From contig NZ_KB902690.1 in assembly GCF_000379605.1 (NCBI RefSeq), positions 1 to 42,174 on the forward strand: a stretch of 42,174 bases of DNA, given 5' to 3'. Source of the DNA: Rhizobium giardinii bv. giardinii H152 (GTDB lineage: Bacteria > Pseudomonadota > Alphaproteobacteria > Rhizobiales > Rhizobiaceae). The position numbers and the translations under genes were made by a program. How positions within the stretch are numbered: position 1 is the stretch's first letter; each line of letters starts with the position of its first letter. Of this stretch, positions 1-8,354 are shown one piece after another. The notes beneath the pieces were generated by a model that saw nothing but the letters and a program-made list of their open reading frames with translations, did not search any database and was not told where the DNA came from.

Positions 1-8
1 GCGGCGCG

Positions 9-1196
9 TCAGATTTTGACGAGCATGGCGGTCACGTACATGAAGGCAACACCTGCTGCCAAGCCGCCGAATGACGCAGGTGCCAGCAGTGCCTTGATGC
101 CGTGGCCATTCGAACGGCCCATGAGACCGCAGACTTCGACGATTACCTGGGCGATCGCGCCCGCGCCGACGGCAAGCGCGATCGCGGTCCATTGTGGCGC
201 ATAGGCGAGGCTTCCGGTCCAGATTCCGAGCACTGCCGGGCCGCCCGCAAGTAGGGCAAGTCCGACAAAGGAAAGCAGGCTTGGCTTGACCTTGAGAATA
301 GGCGCGGCGATGCCGATGCCCTCGGTGATGTTGTGCAGGGTGAAGCCGAGGACGAGGAACGTGCCCAGTCCCGCGCTGCCCGCCGCGAACGCCGCGCCGA
401 TGGCCAGGCCCTCGCCGAAATTATGCAGGCCGATGCCAAGCGCGATGAACGTGGCGAGCGCCAGCCCCGTCGGCGTGCCGCGTCGGCGTCCCACTGCCAT
501 CAGCACGAGGAAGCTGGCCGCAGCCGTCAGAACGACCATGATGCTGCCCTGGAAGATTGGTGCGGATGCACTGGCGAATTCCAACGCCTCGACGAAGGTA
601 TCCACCAGCAGGAACGCCAGCAGCCCAACGGTCAAGGCGAGGAGGAACGTCATCGTTCCCTGGCCAGCGCCGCGCAGGGCCGGATAACACATCAGCCCGA
701 TCGCGACGGGCAGGATGCCGACGAAGGCTCCGAGAATGGCCTGCGACCAAAGGCTGCCCGAGGTGGCGACCGGCGTCGGCACCGCGACGGCGATCTCGTG
801 GTCGAACGTGGCACCGGTATTGGTGACGAAGGTCACATTGTGGGTTTCGCCCAGCACCCAGGGGAACGGGAGACTGATCCAGGCCGTGTCGCCGCGGGCG
901 ATCGGGCCTTGCGGCTCCTGGGTGAATTCCCAGTAGGCGGCATCCACCTGGACCTGCGCGACCACCATCGGGTCCGAGCCGCCGGCGCGGACAAGCAGTC
1001 GCACTCCGTCGTGATCGAGGATCGTGCGTTCGATCGTCAGGTTTTCGACTGGCGGTGCGCCGTTGTTGAAACCTTGCAGCGGATTTGTCTGCAGCAGCCA
1101 GACGATGGCCACCGCCAGAACTGCGACGGGCAACAGCAGCCAGAGATAGCGAGACAAGCCCGAGACCGGAGCCGCGTCGATCTTTTCGTGCATCAT
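9..1196 (-). CDS. ZIP-family metal permease with N-terminal periplasmic domain
   Basis: Membrane permease of the ZIP (Zn/Fe/Mn uptake) family, 395 residues. A first membrane helix (about residues 17-36) is followed by about 110 soluble residues (38-148), probably periplasmic and beta-rich. The ZIP core follows from about 150, with the two signature metal-binding helices HNFGEG (258-263) and HNITEG (288-293). Ordinary bacterial ZIPs (about 260-310 residues) lack such an N-terminal domain. The ATG overlaps the stop of the upstream multicopper oxidase gene as ATGA, so the two are probably translationally coupled. The operon faces mntR and has MntR-like boxes upstream, so the likely substrate is Mn(II), or Fe(II)/Zn(II). 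The family call is firm; the substrate is inferred. Confidence 0.85.
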   Translation of the reverse strand: MMHEKIDAAPVSGLSRYLWLLLPVAVLAVAIVWLLQTNPLQGFNNGAPPVENLTIERTILDHDGVRLLVRAGGSDPMVVAQVQVDAAYWEFTQEPQGPIARGDTAWISLPFPWVLGETHNVTFVTNTGATFDHEIAVAVPTPVATSGSLWSQAILGAFVGILPVAIGLMCYPALRGAGQGTMTFLLALTVGLLAFLLVDTFVEALEFASASAPIFQGSIMVVLTAAASFLVLMAVGRRRGTPTGLALATFIALGIGLHNFGEGLAIGAAFAAGSAGLGTFLVLGFTLHNITEGIGIAAPILKVKPSLLSFVGLALLAGGPAVLGIWTGSLAYAPQWTAIALAVGAGAIAQVIVEVCGLMGRSNGHGIKALLAPASFGGLAAGVAFMYVTAMLVKI

Positions 1197-2323
1197 GACA
1201 GCGTCACCTGAACGTCGAACATGCCCATCCAGCCAAGTTCGGTGAATTCCGATTGGTGCGCGTGGAACATGTAAAGCCCAGGCTCATGTTCCTCGAAGGT
1301 GAATTCGAGAATCCCCCGTTGTGCCTGACACTGCGTGATCAGATCGACCGTCTTCAGCGTCGGCGTCAGCGTCGTTCCCTGATCGTAGTAGTCGAAGAAA
1401 TTGGCATGCAGGTGGAACGAGTTGATCGGGTCGAACTCGACGATGTTCATGAGATAGATGCGGACCGGCCGACCTTTGTCGATTTTGATCGGTTCCTTCG
1501 CATAACAGTGCGCGACGGTGTTGCAGGCGTAGAACTCGTTCTCGCCATCGAAATTCGTGTCGAAGGCGTTCATGACCATCGCCAGTTCCTGCCATCGCGC
1601 GTTTTCAGGTGAGCCGAGAAGCCGCGATTTGGCGACCTCCAGATGGTCGGGGTGGCGTGCGGGGTCGGGATCGATCACGAACAGGCCGTACATGCCCTTG
1701 TGGATGTGCCGTGCCAGCGGCAGGGCATGGCAATGATAGAGATGGCAGCCGAAGGGCTTGGCGGTGATCTCGTAGACGAACTCTTCCCCGGGACCGATGA
1801 CACCCGCGCCGGGCACGCCATCCATCCGGGCTGCGTGAATGCCGTGGAAGTGCAGGGAATGCGGATGCGAGCCGTTGTTGATCAGCTTGATTCTCAGGCG
1901 CTCGCCCTCGGTCGCCCGAAGGGCCGGGCCGGGGACACGGCCGTTGTAGGTCCAGGCCGGAAACATGACGCCGGGCGCGATCTCGATTTCCTTTTCCTCG
2001 ACCGTGATTTCGAAATTGCGCAGCTTGCCCCCGTCCGGCAGGTCGCTCAACTCGCCTGTATACCAGTCGGTGAGCATGCTCGTCGGATCGAAGCCGTTGC
2101 GGCCGTTATCCACGTTCCCGACAGTGATCATCGCCCCGTGCGCTGACCTGTGGGCGGGAGCGACATCCCCGCTCTTCGCAGTGGAGGCAGCGGCACCATG
2201 ATCGCCCGAATGCGTCTCCTGCGCCACCGTCGTGCTGGTGCAGATGCTCGTTGCGCCGAGCGCGGCAACCCCACCACCCAACAGGCTTCGTCTACTCAAG
2301 GCGGTCTGTGCCCACTTCAGCAT
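1193..2323 (-). CDS. Tat-exported two-domain multicopper oxidase
   Basis: Copper oxidase, 376 residues from the ATG at 2323, which has GGAG 11 nt upstream; a TTG 30 nt further upstream is possible but would bury the signal. The N-terminus has a Tat-like SRRSLLGGG motif and hydrophobic stretch, so export of the folded protein is expected. Copper ligands are visible: HFHGIH and HLYHCH in domain 1, FHLHANFF and MFHAHQ in domain 2, giving four HxH-type motifs for a trinuclear centre. The type-1 site (Cys of HCH, a His 8 residues later, Met of HKGM) sits in domain 1, as in nitrite reductase and type-C two-domain oxidases; domain 2 has no Cys at the matching place. It is first in the operon with the ZIP permease. 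The substrate is unknown; Mn(II) or Fe(II) fits the context. Confidence 0.85.
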   Translation of the reverse strand: MLKWAQTALSRRSLLGGGVAALGATSICTSTTVAQETHSGDHGAAASTAKSGDVAPAHRSAHGAMITVGNVDNGRNGFDPTSMLTDWYTGELSDLPDGGKLRNFEITVEEKEIEIAPGVMFPAWTYNGRVPGPALRATEGERLRIKLINNGSHPHSLHFHGIHAARMDGVPGAGVIGPGEEFVYEITAKPFGCHLYHCHALPLARHIHKGMYGLFVIDPDPARHPDHLEVAKSRLLGSPENARWQELAMVMNAFDTNFDGENEFYACNTVAHCYAKEPIKIDKGRPVRIYLMNIVEFDPINSFHLHANFFDYYDQGTTLTPTLKTVDLITQCQAQRGILEFTFEEHEPGLYMFHAHQSEFTELGWMGMFDVQVTLS

Positions 2324-2377
2324 TTTAGCGGAAACTCCAATTAGCAATTTCAATGAAATAAAGCATTATAGCATGAT

Positions 2378-2393
2378 TATAGCAATAGCTATA
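2378..2393. promoter_or_regulatory. Candidate MntR operator 1
   Basis: Perfect inverted repeat TATAGC-AATA-GCTATA in the oxidase/mntR divergent region, about 55 nt upstream of the oxidase ATG. It shares the ATAGC-N4-GCTAT core with the second box and with the enterobacterial MntR box. Binding is inferred. Confidence 0.6.
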
Positions 2394-2457
2394 TTACAGC
2401 CGACGATCGAAAACGGCAAGGACTGTCATTCGCATCTGGTCAAATGAGGATTGGATA

Positions 2458-2475
2458 TATAGCCTTTGCTATGTT
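2458..2475. promoter_or_regulatory. Candidate MntR operator 2
   Basis: Inverted repeat ATAGC-CTTT-GCTAT whose right arm extends to GCTATGTT, the half-site known from the E. coli mntH MntR box. It lies about 40 nt before the mntR start, suggesting autoregulation. Confidence 0.6.
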
Positions 2476-2516
2476 ATTGTAATCGCCGGTTGAATTTATG
2501 AGCAGGCGGAATTGAA

Positions 2517-2978
2517 TTGAACGAGAAGAATAGCCAGACGATCGAAGTCGAGAGTTCGCTTGTCGCCCCCGATACCCAGATGGAGAGCTTCAAGCAGGCG
2601 CGGCACAACCGCCGCAGCGAACTGGTGGAGGATTACGTCGAACTCATCGCCGACCTTCTCGCCGACGGCGGTGAGGCGCGGCAGGTTGATATCGCTCAGC
2701 GCCTTGGCGTGGCCCAGCCGACCGTCGCCAAAATGCTGAAGCGGTTGATCGCGGAGGGCTATATCCAGCAGCGCCCTTACCGGGGTGTTTTCCTCACGAG
2801 TATCGGCAAGGAACTGGCACGCGTCAGTCGAGAGAGGCACCAGATCGTCGAGGCGTTTCTCTGCTCGATCGGTGTCAGCGTCGAGACGGCGCGGATGGAC
2901 GCGGAAGGCATCGAGCACCACGTCAGCCCGGAAACACTCGAGGCTCTTAAAAAATTCACGGCAACGGTCCGCGCTTAA
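2517..2978 (+). CDS. mntR: MntR-type manganese-responsive repressor (DtxR family)
   Basis: Transcriptional repressor of the DtxR/MntR family, 153 residues, the usual length for the short proteobacterial MntR without an SH3-like tail. A winged helix covers about residues 40-100 ([25 protein letters not shown]), followed by the dimerisation/metal domain with the signature [10 protein letters not shown] and [10 protein letters not shown], which carries the Glu/His metal ligands. The start is a TTG with an AGGCGGA-like site 6 nt upstream; the ATG at 2581 would cut into conserved sequence. It is divergent from the oxidase-ZIP operon, with two palindromes between them. Rhizobiaceae usually control Mn with the Fur-type Mur, so an MntR here may be acquired. 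Confidence 0.9.
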   Translation: MNEKNSQTIEVESSLVAPDTQMESFKQARHNRRSELVEDYVELIADLLADGGEARQVDIAQRLGVAQPTVAKMLKRLIAEGYIQQRPYRGVFLTSIGKELARVSRERHQIVEAFLCSIGVSVETARMDAEGIEHHVSPETLEALKKFTATVRA

Positions 2979-3095
2979 TGTCCGCAAAAACGGGTGCGTG
3001 GCTGGAAAGAAGCGTACCATTTCGATGTCCGCTTCGACGTCATCGACCCAGGTAGGGCCGAACAGCCCGCTCCTTACATTCACTTTTGCGCTTTC

Positions 3096-4415
3096 TCAAG
3101 GCGAATGCGGCCATTCCCGGTGTAGCCGATCAATGACGAAACCATGTGTATGGCGGTTTCGACGATGGTGATGGCCTTCTGACCAGTGCGGGTCGTCAGG
3201 CAACAGATCGTCATGGGTATGCATCAGTTCGTCTAGGTCGGCCGCTGGCCAAAGAAGAACGGCCGAAACCAGACCGACCAACGCCAACACTCCGAGTGCC
3301 AGAGCCGCAGCCGTCAATCCAAGCGTCGCACCAAGCCATCCAGCCAATGGGTAGGTAAGAAGCCAAGCCGCATGCGACAGGGCGAAGTGCGCGGCGAAAA
3401 GCGCGGGACGATCTTCGGTGTGGGCGGAGCGCCGTAGAAGTCTTCCCGACGGCGTCTGCGCGATTGAATAGCCGATCCCCAAAACCGCCCACAATGCCAG
3501 GAGGGCCGGGAAACTCGCGACTCCTGTCGTGAGAAGAAGGCCTCCGATCAAAAGTCCAGTGCCGGCGAGCATCACCGATCGATCGGCAACTCGCTCCAGC
3601 AGCTTGGGCAGCACGAGAGCCGCGAGCATCGATCCGCCTCCAAACGCCGCGAGGGCACTGGCCGTAGCGGACTGGTCGAGAACGAATGAGGACTGAACGA
3701 TCACGACGGTGTTCACGATCACCATCGAACCTGCGGCAGACACAGCGAGGCAGACGGCAAGAAGCCCCCGTAGTCGCGGCGTCGCGAGATAGATGCGGAT
3801 GCCCCGCGTGGTGCGATCGTAGATGCCCCGCCGTTCCTTCGCCACCGGACTGGGCAGCAAGACGGAGACGACGAGGGCCGCCGATGCGACGAAGCCGATC
3901 ACGGTTCCGAGAAAAAGGGAGTGGAACGAGATCATCGTCAGGAGCAGGGCGGCAAGCGCTGGACTGATCAGGCTCTCGAGGTCGTAGGCCAGACGCGAGA
4001 GCGACAGCGCCTTGGTGTACTCCTTCTCGTTGGGCAGGATGTCGGGAATCGTCGCCTGGAACGTCGGGGTGAACGCCGCCGAAGCGGACTGAAGCAGAAA
4101 GATGAGAACGTAGACCTGCCAGACATCCGTCACGAATGGGAGCGCCACGGCAACGCCCGCACGGACGAGGTCGAGTGTTACCAATACCGCCCGCCGTGGC
4201 AGGGTTTCTGCGAAAGCTCCGGCCACGGGCGCGACGACGACATAAGCGATCATCTTGATCGCCAAGGCGGTCCCGAGCACTGCGCCGGCGCGGGTGCCCG
4301 CGATGTCATAGGCCAGCAGGCCGAGCGCGACGGTGGCGAGGCCAGTGCCGACGAGGGCGATCACCTGCGCGAAAAACAGATGCCTGTAGACCCGGTTGGC
4401 GAGCACGTTGAGCAT
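3096..4415 (-). CDS. MFS efflux transporter with His-rich C-terminal tail
   Basis: Major facilitator superfamily permease, 439 residues, about 12 hydrophobic helices, with the loop motif ETLPRRAVL after helix 2. The cytoplasmic C-terminus (about residues 397-435) is unusually rich in His (HTHDD, EGHHHRRNRHTHG), a tail seen in NreB-type Ni/Co exporters. The ATG has GAGG 5 nt upstream and lies 7 nt after the stop of the CsoR/RcnR-type gene, so the two form an operon and the sensor presumably represses the exporter. Inferred role: metal efflux (Ni, Co or Cu). Convergent with mntR. Confidence 0.75.
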   Translation of the reverse strand: MLNVLANRVYRHLFFAQVIALVGTGLATVALGLLAYDIAGTRAGAVLGTALAIKMIAYVVVAPVAGAFAETLPRRAVLVTLDLVRAGVAVALPFVTDVWQVYVLIFLLQSASAAFTPTFQATIPDILPNEKEYTKALSLSRLAYDLESLISPALAALLLTMISFHSLFLGTVIGFVASAALVVSVLLPSPVAKERRGIYDRTTRGIRIYLATPRLRGLLAVCLAVSAAGSMVIVNTVVIVQSSFVLDQSATASALAAFGGGSMLAALVLPKLLERVADRSVMLAGTGLLIGGLLLTTGVASFPALLALWAVLGIGYSIAQTPSGRLLRRSAHTEDRPALFAAHFALSHAAWLLTYPLAGWLGATLGLTAAALALGVLALVGLVSAVLLWPAADLDELMHTHDDLLPDDPHWSEGHHHRRNRHTHGFVIDRLHREWPHSP

Positions 4416-4422
4416 GTGAACC

Positions 4423-4698
4423 TCAGAGGTACTTGGTGATCGACTTGAACTCGTCGATCGACTGGCGCTGGTCTCGTGGAAGCGCTCCGACAGTGTCTTC
4501 GAGACAGTGGTCGAGGTGATCCTGGATCAGGGTTCGCTTTGCGTTGGTGATCGCCTTCTCCACCGCCTGAAGCTGTTGGGCGATGTCGAGGCAGGGGCGG
4601 CCTCCCTCGATCATCGCAATCACGCTTTTCAGATGTCCCTCGGCTCGCTTGAGCCGCTTGACGATCTCCGGATGTGTCTCGTGTTGGTGCCGTGTCAT
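4423..4698 (-). CDS. CsoR/RcnR-family metal-sensing repressor
   Basis: All-helical metal-sensor repressor (DUF156), 91 residues. Conserved helix 1 VKRLKRAEGHLKSV and helix 2 DHLDHC are present. Candidate ligands are Cys36, His61 and Cys65, matching the Cu(I) triad of CsoR; RcnR would have His at the last position. His4, His6, His9 and His64 also occur, so nickel/cobalt sensing is not excluded. First gene of an operon with the His-tailed MFS exporter. A palindromic element lies just before the ATG. The family is secure; the metal is not. Confidence 0.85.
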   Translation of the reverse strand: MTRHQHETHPEIVKRLKRAEGHLKSVIAMIEGGRPCLDIAQQLQAVEKAITNAKRTLIQDHLDHCLEDTVGALPRDQRQSIDEFKSITKYL

Positions 4699-4705
4699 GA
4701 CATCT

Positions 4706-4725
4706 ACCTATCCTCCTGGAGAGGT
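4706..4725. promoter_or_regulatory. Candidate operator of the CsoR/RcnR-type repressor
   Basis: Near-perfect inverted repeat ACCTATCC-TCCT-GGAGAGGT (7 of 8 positions pair) 7 nt before the start codon. It resembles the C/G-centred sites of this family and overlaps an AGGAGG on the coding strand, which is rather far (13 nt) to be the ribosome site. Confidence 0.4.
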
Positions 4726-4839
4726 TATTTCAACTGAAGAACAGACCCTGAGGTTTTCATCGGGCATTCGTAAGAGAAGACCTCTTCTTCGTTGTTGAGA
4801 CTACGCGTGCTAGTGTGATGGCAGCGTGGAGGTGAAGCT

Positions 4840-5028
4840 ATGGCTTACTCATATCGTTGTGAGGAATACCCTGGAATGGAAGCCTGTCCGGCGTCGTTCG
4901 TGGCCGAGACAGAAGCGGAACTGTGGAAACACATCGAACTTCATGCAGCGACCGCCCATCAGGAGAATCCCGAAAAGTGGTCCTCGGAGGATCGGCAACA
5001 GATCAGAAACCTGATTCGGCAAACGTAG
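4840..5028 (+). CDS. DUF1059 small protein
   Basis: Small cytoplasmic protein, 62 residues, of the DUF1059 family: Cys at 7 and 16 (RCEEYPGMEACP) and His at 31 and 35 (WKHIELH) suggest a small metal-binding fold. The ATG has GGAGGTG upstream at good spacing. It is divergent from the metal-sensor operon. Function unknown. Confidence 0.8.
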   Translation: MAYSYRCEEYPGMEACPASFVAETEAELWKHIELHAATAHQENPEKWSSEDRQQIRNLIRQT

Positions 5029-5124
5029 GGTCTGGCGCGCAGCGGACGCCGAGAGACAAACGTGAGGCGGCGGCCGTCGTTCGGAGCCGCGTCGTGCAGC
5101 GCTGGGAGTGATCGTCGAACCAAC

Positions 5125-5475
5125 GGCATGAAGCTCCGTCGGCAGGCTGCGGCCGAGAGCGAAGTGACCGCCGTCATCTCAGAGCGGCGCGATGAAATCT
5201 TCAACGATCCAGATTCTCCGGTCGGGACCAATCCTCAGGGCGACGCCACCTCGTGGAGTTCTTCGATTACAATTGCCCGTACTGCCGTCAGGCGACGCCG
5301 ATGCTCGATAGACTCGAGCAAGAGGACAAGGGGCTACGCCTCGTTTTCAAGGAATACCCGATCCTCGGACCCGGCTCGGTCTCTGCCGCCCGGGCGGCGC
5401 TCGCAAGCCAGAAGCAGGGCAAATACCTCGCCTTCCACAAGGCGATGATGGCCTACGAGGGCCGCATTTCAGGGT
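5125..5475 (+). pseudogene. DsbA/Com1-like thiol oxidoreductase, frameshifted and truncated
   Basis: Remnant of an exported DsbA-family disulfide protein. The first part reads ISERRDEIFNDPDSPVG and then a one-base loss near 5250 shifts the frame; the continuation has the thioredoxin motif FFDYNCPYC (active CPYC) and FKEYPILGPGSV. Homology stops near 5470, where sequence from an opposite-strand hydrolase begins. The signal peptide and the C-terminal half are missing. Not expected to be functional. Confidence 0.75.
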
Positions 5476-5860
5476 TGTCGTCGGTCTTCAGCATCAGGGC
5501 GGAATGGCGGCGACGAGGACGGCTTTGGCCACCCGGCCCGCAGGTTCGCCATGTCGCGGCACGTACCGCGCCACTTCGCCGCCACCCCTGGAATGGCCGA
5601 TGTGAACCGCGTTCTTCAGGTCCAGCGCCTTGGCGACGGCAAACGCGTCGGCCGCGTAGTGATCTTTGTCGTGACCGTCGGCGACCTGCTCCGAGCGTCC
5701 GTGGCCGCGCCGGTCATGCGCGACGACACGATAGCCCTTCGACAGGAAGGAAAGCATCTGCGCGTCCCAGTCGTCAGAGCTGAGCGGCCAGCCATGGTGA
5801 AAAAACGATGGGCTGGGCGTCCTTGGGACCCCCGCCATAGCATTCATCGCTGACATCACA
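5470..5860 (-). pseudogene. Alpha/beta hydrolase (chloroperoxidase-like) remnant
   Basis: Remnant of a serine alpha/beta hydrolase closely resembling the intact gene at 26779-27756: shared [34 protein letters not shown] and the nucleophile elbow GHSRGGGE. There is a frameshift near 5805 (between GPKDAQPIVF and the HHGW segment) and a one-base loss near 5495, after which PLMLKTDDNPEM can be read in another frame. It breaks off at about 5470 against the dsbA-like remnant. The N-terminal residues are also scrambled. Confidence 0.75.
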
Positions 5861-5946
5861 TGGCGTCCCTGTGAGGTGAGGATGGCGAGGGCCGGCAAAC
5901 GGATCGATTCCGACCCTCACCGGAATGCTCGCCATGCCGGCCCGGG

Positions 5947-6597
5947 TCAGCCTTCGCTCGGCACCGGCGTGTTGAGAAGCTGCTGCTCCCAAAGATACGC
6001 GATGCCGCTGCCGCCGAAGTGCTGGATGAGCATCTCGGTCAGCTCCTCGACATGCTCGGTGCGCGCCCAATCGCGTTGCCATTCGCCAGCGAGCGCCATC
6101 ACGGTCATCACGTTGGCGCCGGCCGCGGCCATGCGCTGGATGGCAACTTCGTGAGACTCCTTCGAAATCCCGCCCGACGCGTCGGTGATCACGGTCACGT
6201 CCCAGCCTTCGCCGGCGGCCTGGATGGCAGGCATTGCGACGCAGACCTCGGTCCACAGGCCGGCGATGATCAGTTGCTTGCGGCCGGTCGCCTTGACGAC
6301 GTTCACCACATTCTCGTCCTGCCAGGTGTTCACCCAGGTGCGATCGATGACTTCCTGGTCCGGAAATACGTCGGTGATCTGCTTAAAGAGAAGTCCGCCG
6401 CGCGCCGCGATCACGCTGGTGAGAATGGTCGGAACATTGAAGGCTTTTGCCAGCTTCGCCAGCGCGGTCGTGTTGTTGACCACCATATGCGGATCGTGGC
6501 TGTTCAGGTTCGCGAGTTGATAAGGTTGGTGATCGATCAGAACGAGGACCGAATCTTCGGGACGAAGAAGCGAATCGAGGCCGTTACGAGGGGTCAT
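5947..6597 (-). CDS. YcaC-like isochorismatase-family hydrolase
   Basis: Cysteine hydrolase of the isochorismatase superfamily, 216 residues. Asp22 in LVLIDHQ and Cys119 in TEVCVAMPA are the expected catalytic Asp and nucleophile; the stretch NVVNVVKATGRKQLIIAG closely matches E. coli YcaC. The ATG at 6597 has AAGGAAG upstream; a TTG directly before it is less likely. The substrate is unknown for this group. It is divergent from the LysR gene at 6752, its probable regulator. Confidence 0.85.
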   Translation of the reverse strand: MTPRNGLDSLLRPEDSVLVLIDHQPYQLANLNSHDPHMVVNNTTALAKLAKAFNVPTILTSVIAARGGLLFKQITDVFPDQEVIDRTWVNTWQDENVVNVVKATGRKQLIIAGLWTEVCVAMPAIQAAGEGWDVTVITDASGGISKESHEVAIQRMAAAGANVMTVMALAGEWQRDWARTEHVEELTEMLIQHFGGSGIAYLWEQQLLNTPVPSEG

Positions 6598-6751
6598 CAA
6601 GACTTCCTTTCTCTGCCGCTATGGACGGCGATGGGTTCACGGGAGACATGCGCCAGCGGGCGACGTTGCCTGGACGCAATTTGCTGTTCCTTTTGGTGGT
6701 GCGGTAGTGCCATAGTCGGGCAAGCTGTGTCGCGAAATAAGGAACGCCGGA

Positions 6752-7645
6752 ATGGACATCGAAGACCTACAGACATTCGTCGCAGTGGCCGATGCCGGGG
6801 GCGTATCGGCCGCCGCGCGCCGGCTTGGCGTCTCCAAATCGATCGTCAGCCGGCGACTCTTCCGGGTCGAAGCGGAGCTTGGCGTCCAGCTTCTTGCACG
6901 AACGACCCGCGGCGCCGCGCTCACGGAAGCGGGAATCACGTTCAGGGACCATGCGGCCAGAGCCAGCGCCGAGATCGACACCGCCAAGGAAACGATCCTC
7001 CCCACCGGTGAGTTGCGCGGCCGCCTGAGGGTTGCCATGCCGCTTACGTTTGGCCCGACCCACTTCGCCCCCGTGCTTGCGGACATGGCGCGCCAGCACC
7101 CGCAGCTTCACATCCATACTTCCTACAGCGATCGCTTCGTCGATCTCATCGCAGAGGGTTTTGATTGCGCGATTCGGGGTGCCTACCTCCAAGACTCAAA
7201 CCTGATCGCGAAGCGCGTCGGGCCGATCCATGGAAAGCTTGTCGCCAGCCCGGATTACATCAAAGCGCACGGGTCACCTGAGACCCTGGACGAACTCGTC
7301 ACCCATCAGGCCCTCATGCAGGGAACGGAGGCCTGGCAGTTCATGGATGGCGACAAGATCGTCACGGTTCAGCCGCAGGGCAGGTTCAAGGCCGACAGCG
7401 CCACGGCGCTTGCCGCTGCGGCGGCGGCAGGTCTCGGCATCGCCTGGCTCCCCGATTGCATCACATATGAATATGTGGCCTCCGGCGCTCTGGTCCCGAT
7501 CATGACACGCTATCCGGTCCCTCCGGGGGCGGCGTATGTCGTCCGCCCGCCGGGTCAGCATCCCACGCGGAAAGTGCGTGTGCTTACCGAAATGCTGGCT
7601 GAGTACTTCAAACGGAACCCGGACGTTTGGGGTCTCGACCGTTAA
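6752..7645 (+). CDS. LysR-family transcriptional regulator
   Basis: LysR-type regulator, 297 residues. The N-terminal winged helix-turn-helix (residues 1-60) has the typical AAARRLGVSKSIVSRRLFRVEAELGV pattern in two runs (AAARRLGVSKSIVSRRL then VEAELGVQLL). The effector domain from about 90 has GELRGRLRVAMP and the SxxDLIAEGFDCAIRG segment of the CrgA/AaeR-like subgroup. The ATG at 6752 is supported by the start of the conserved helix right after it. Divergent arrangement with the isochorismatase hydrolase suggests control of that gene. Confidence 0.9.
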   Translation: MDIEDLQTFVAVADAGGVSAAARRLGVSKSIVSRRLFRVEAELGVQLLARTTRGAALTEAGITFRDHAARASAEIDTAKETILPTGELRGRLRVAMPLTFGPTHFAPVLADMARQHPQLHIHTSYSDRFVDLIAEGFDCAIRGAYLQDSNLIAKRVGPIHGKLVASPDYIKAHGSPETLDELVTHQALMQGTEAWQFMDGDKIVTVQPQGRFKADSATALAAAAAAGLGIAWLPDCITYEYVASGALVPIMTRYPVPPGAAYVVRPPGQHPTRKVRVLTEMLAEYFKRNPDVWGLDR

Positions 7646-7910
7646 AACACGGGGCGAAGCCTTATCAATGAATTGCGTTCGACGGTCGCTCTACTGCGAG
7701 CCGCCGAACGTGACGACATTGCCCACACGTTCCACTTACTGCGACACAGCTTTCGCTGGGCTCCGGACCTGGGGCTGCCTTGGTTGATTATGCAATGGTT
7801 GACTGGCCGTTTTCGGGACGAAGCCCAATCGACCTCAACGACTGGCGTGAAGGCGCATAGCGGACACCTTTATCTCAGCATGTCTCTCGAGCATCCGTCT
7901 TGATGACCGG
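7646..7910. other. No recognisable gene between lysR and a pseudogene
   Basis: Short open frames exist but none has a ribosome site, a family motif or a convincing start. I see nothing assignable. Confidence 0.4.
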
Positions 7911-8284
7911 CTATCTGATGTTGTCGCTGATCGATCTGTAGCAGGCGTCAGCCCCACCGACGTCTACCTTGCTCACGGCCTTCCATGTCTGTCGATCGTA
8001 GTCGAAGAACTCGATGACGCATCGGTTCGTGCTATATTCTAGCCATTGGGCGGCGAGCAGTCGGCTGTCCACTTCGAACTGCAAGTCAAGGTACATATTT
8101 TCCTCGCCACCGCGGGGAAGCCTAGCCGGGCGACCCGTCTGATTGTCGGCGACCACGACGCCTGAGCAGCCGGTTCCACAGCCAAACTGGATCACAGAAT
8201 AGTGCCATCCCAAATGCGGGTCCGGAAGGAGTTGAAATCGCGGTCACGCTTTTTGAAGTCAGGCAGGACGGTCTTCTCCTTCAT
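7911..8284 (-). pseudogene. Hypothetical secreted-type protein with internal deletion
   Basis: Two out-of-frame pieces of one protein. The first, from the ATG at 8284, reads MKEKTVLPDF then FNSFRTRI; the second reads HYSVIQFGCGTGCSGVVV, GGEENMYLDLQFEVDSRL and ends in ACYRSISDNIR. The order and spacing match a family of uncharacterised proteobacterial proteins with a GCGTGC motif, but roughly 8-10 residues and the reading frame are lost near 8200-8215. The signal peptide is also absent. Confidence 0.55.
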
Positions 8285-8354
8285 GCTGCTTCCGGGTTGA
8301 TGCCTGACCGGCATCCGCCGCTGGCCATCGTCGCGACATGGAATCGAAAGCGCT

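Noticed and set aside
333..1211. Long plus-strand frame over the ZIP gene
   Set aside because: Antisense shadow rich in Arg/Gln/His with no domain; the ZIP signatures are on the minus strand.
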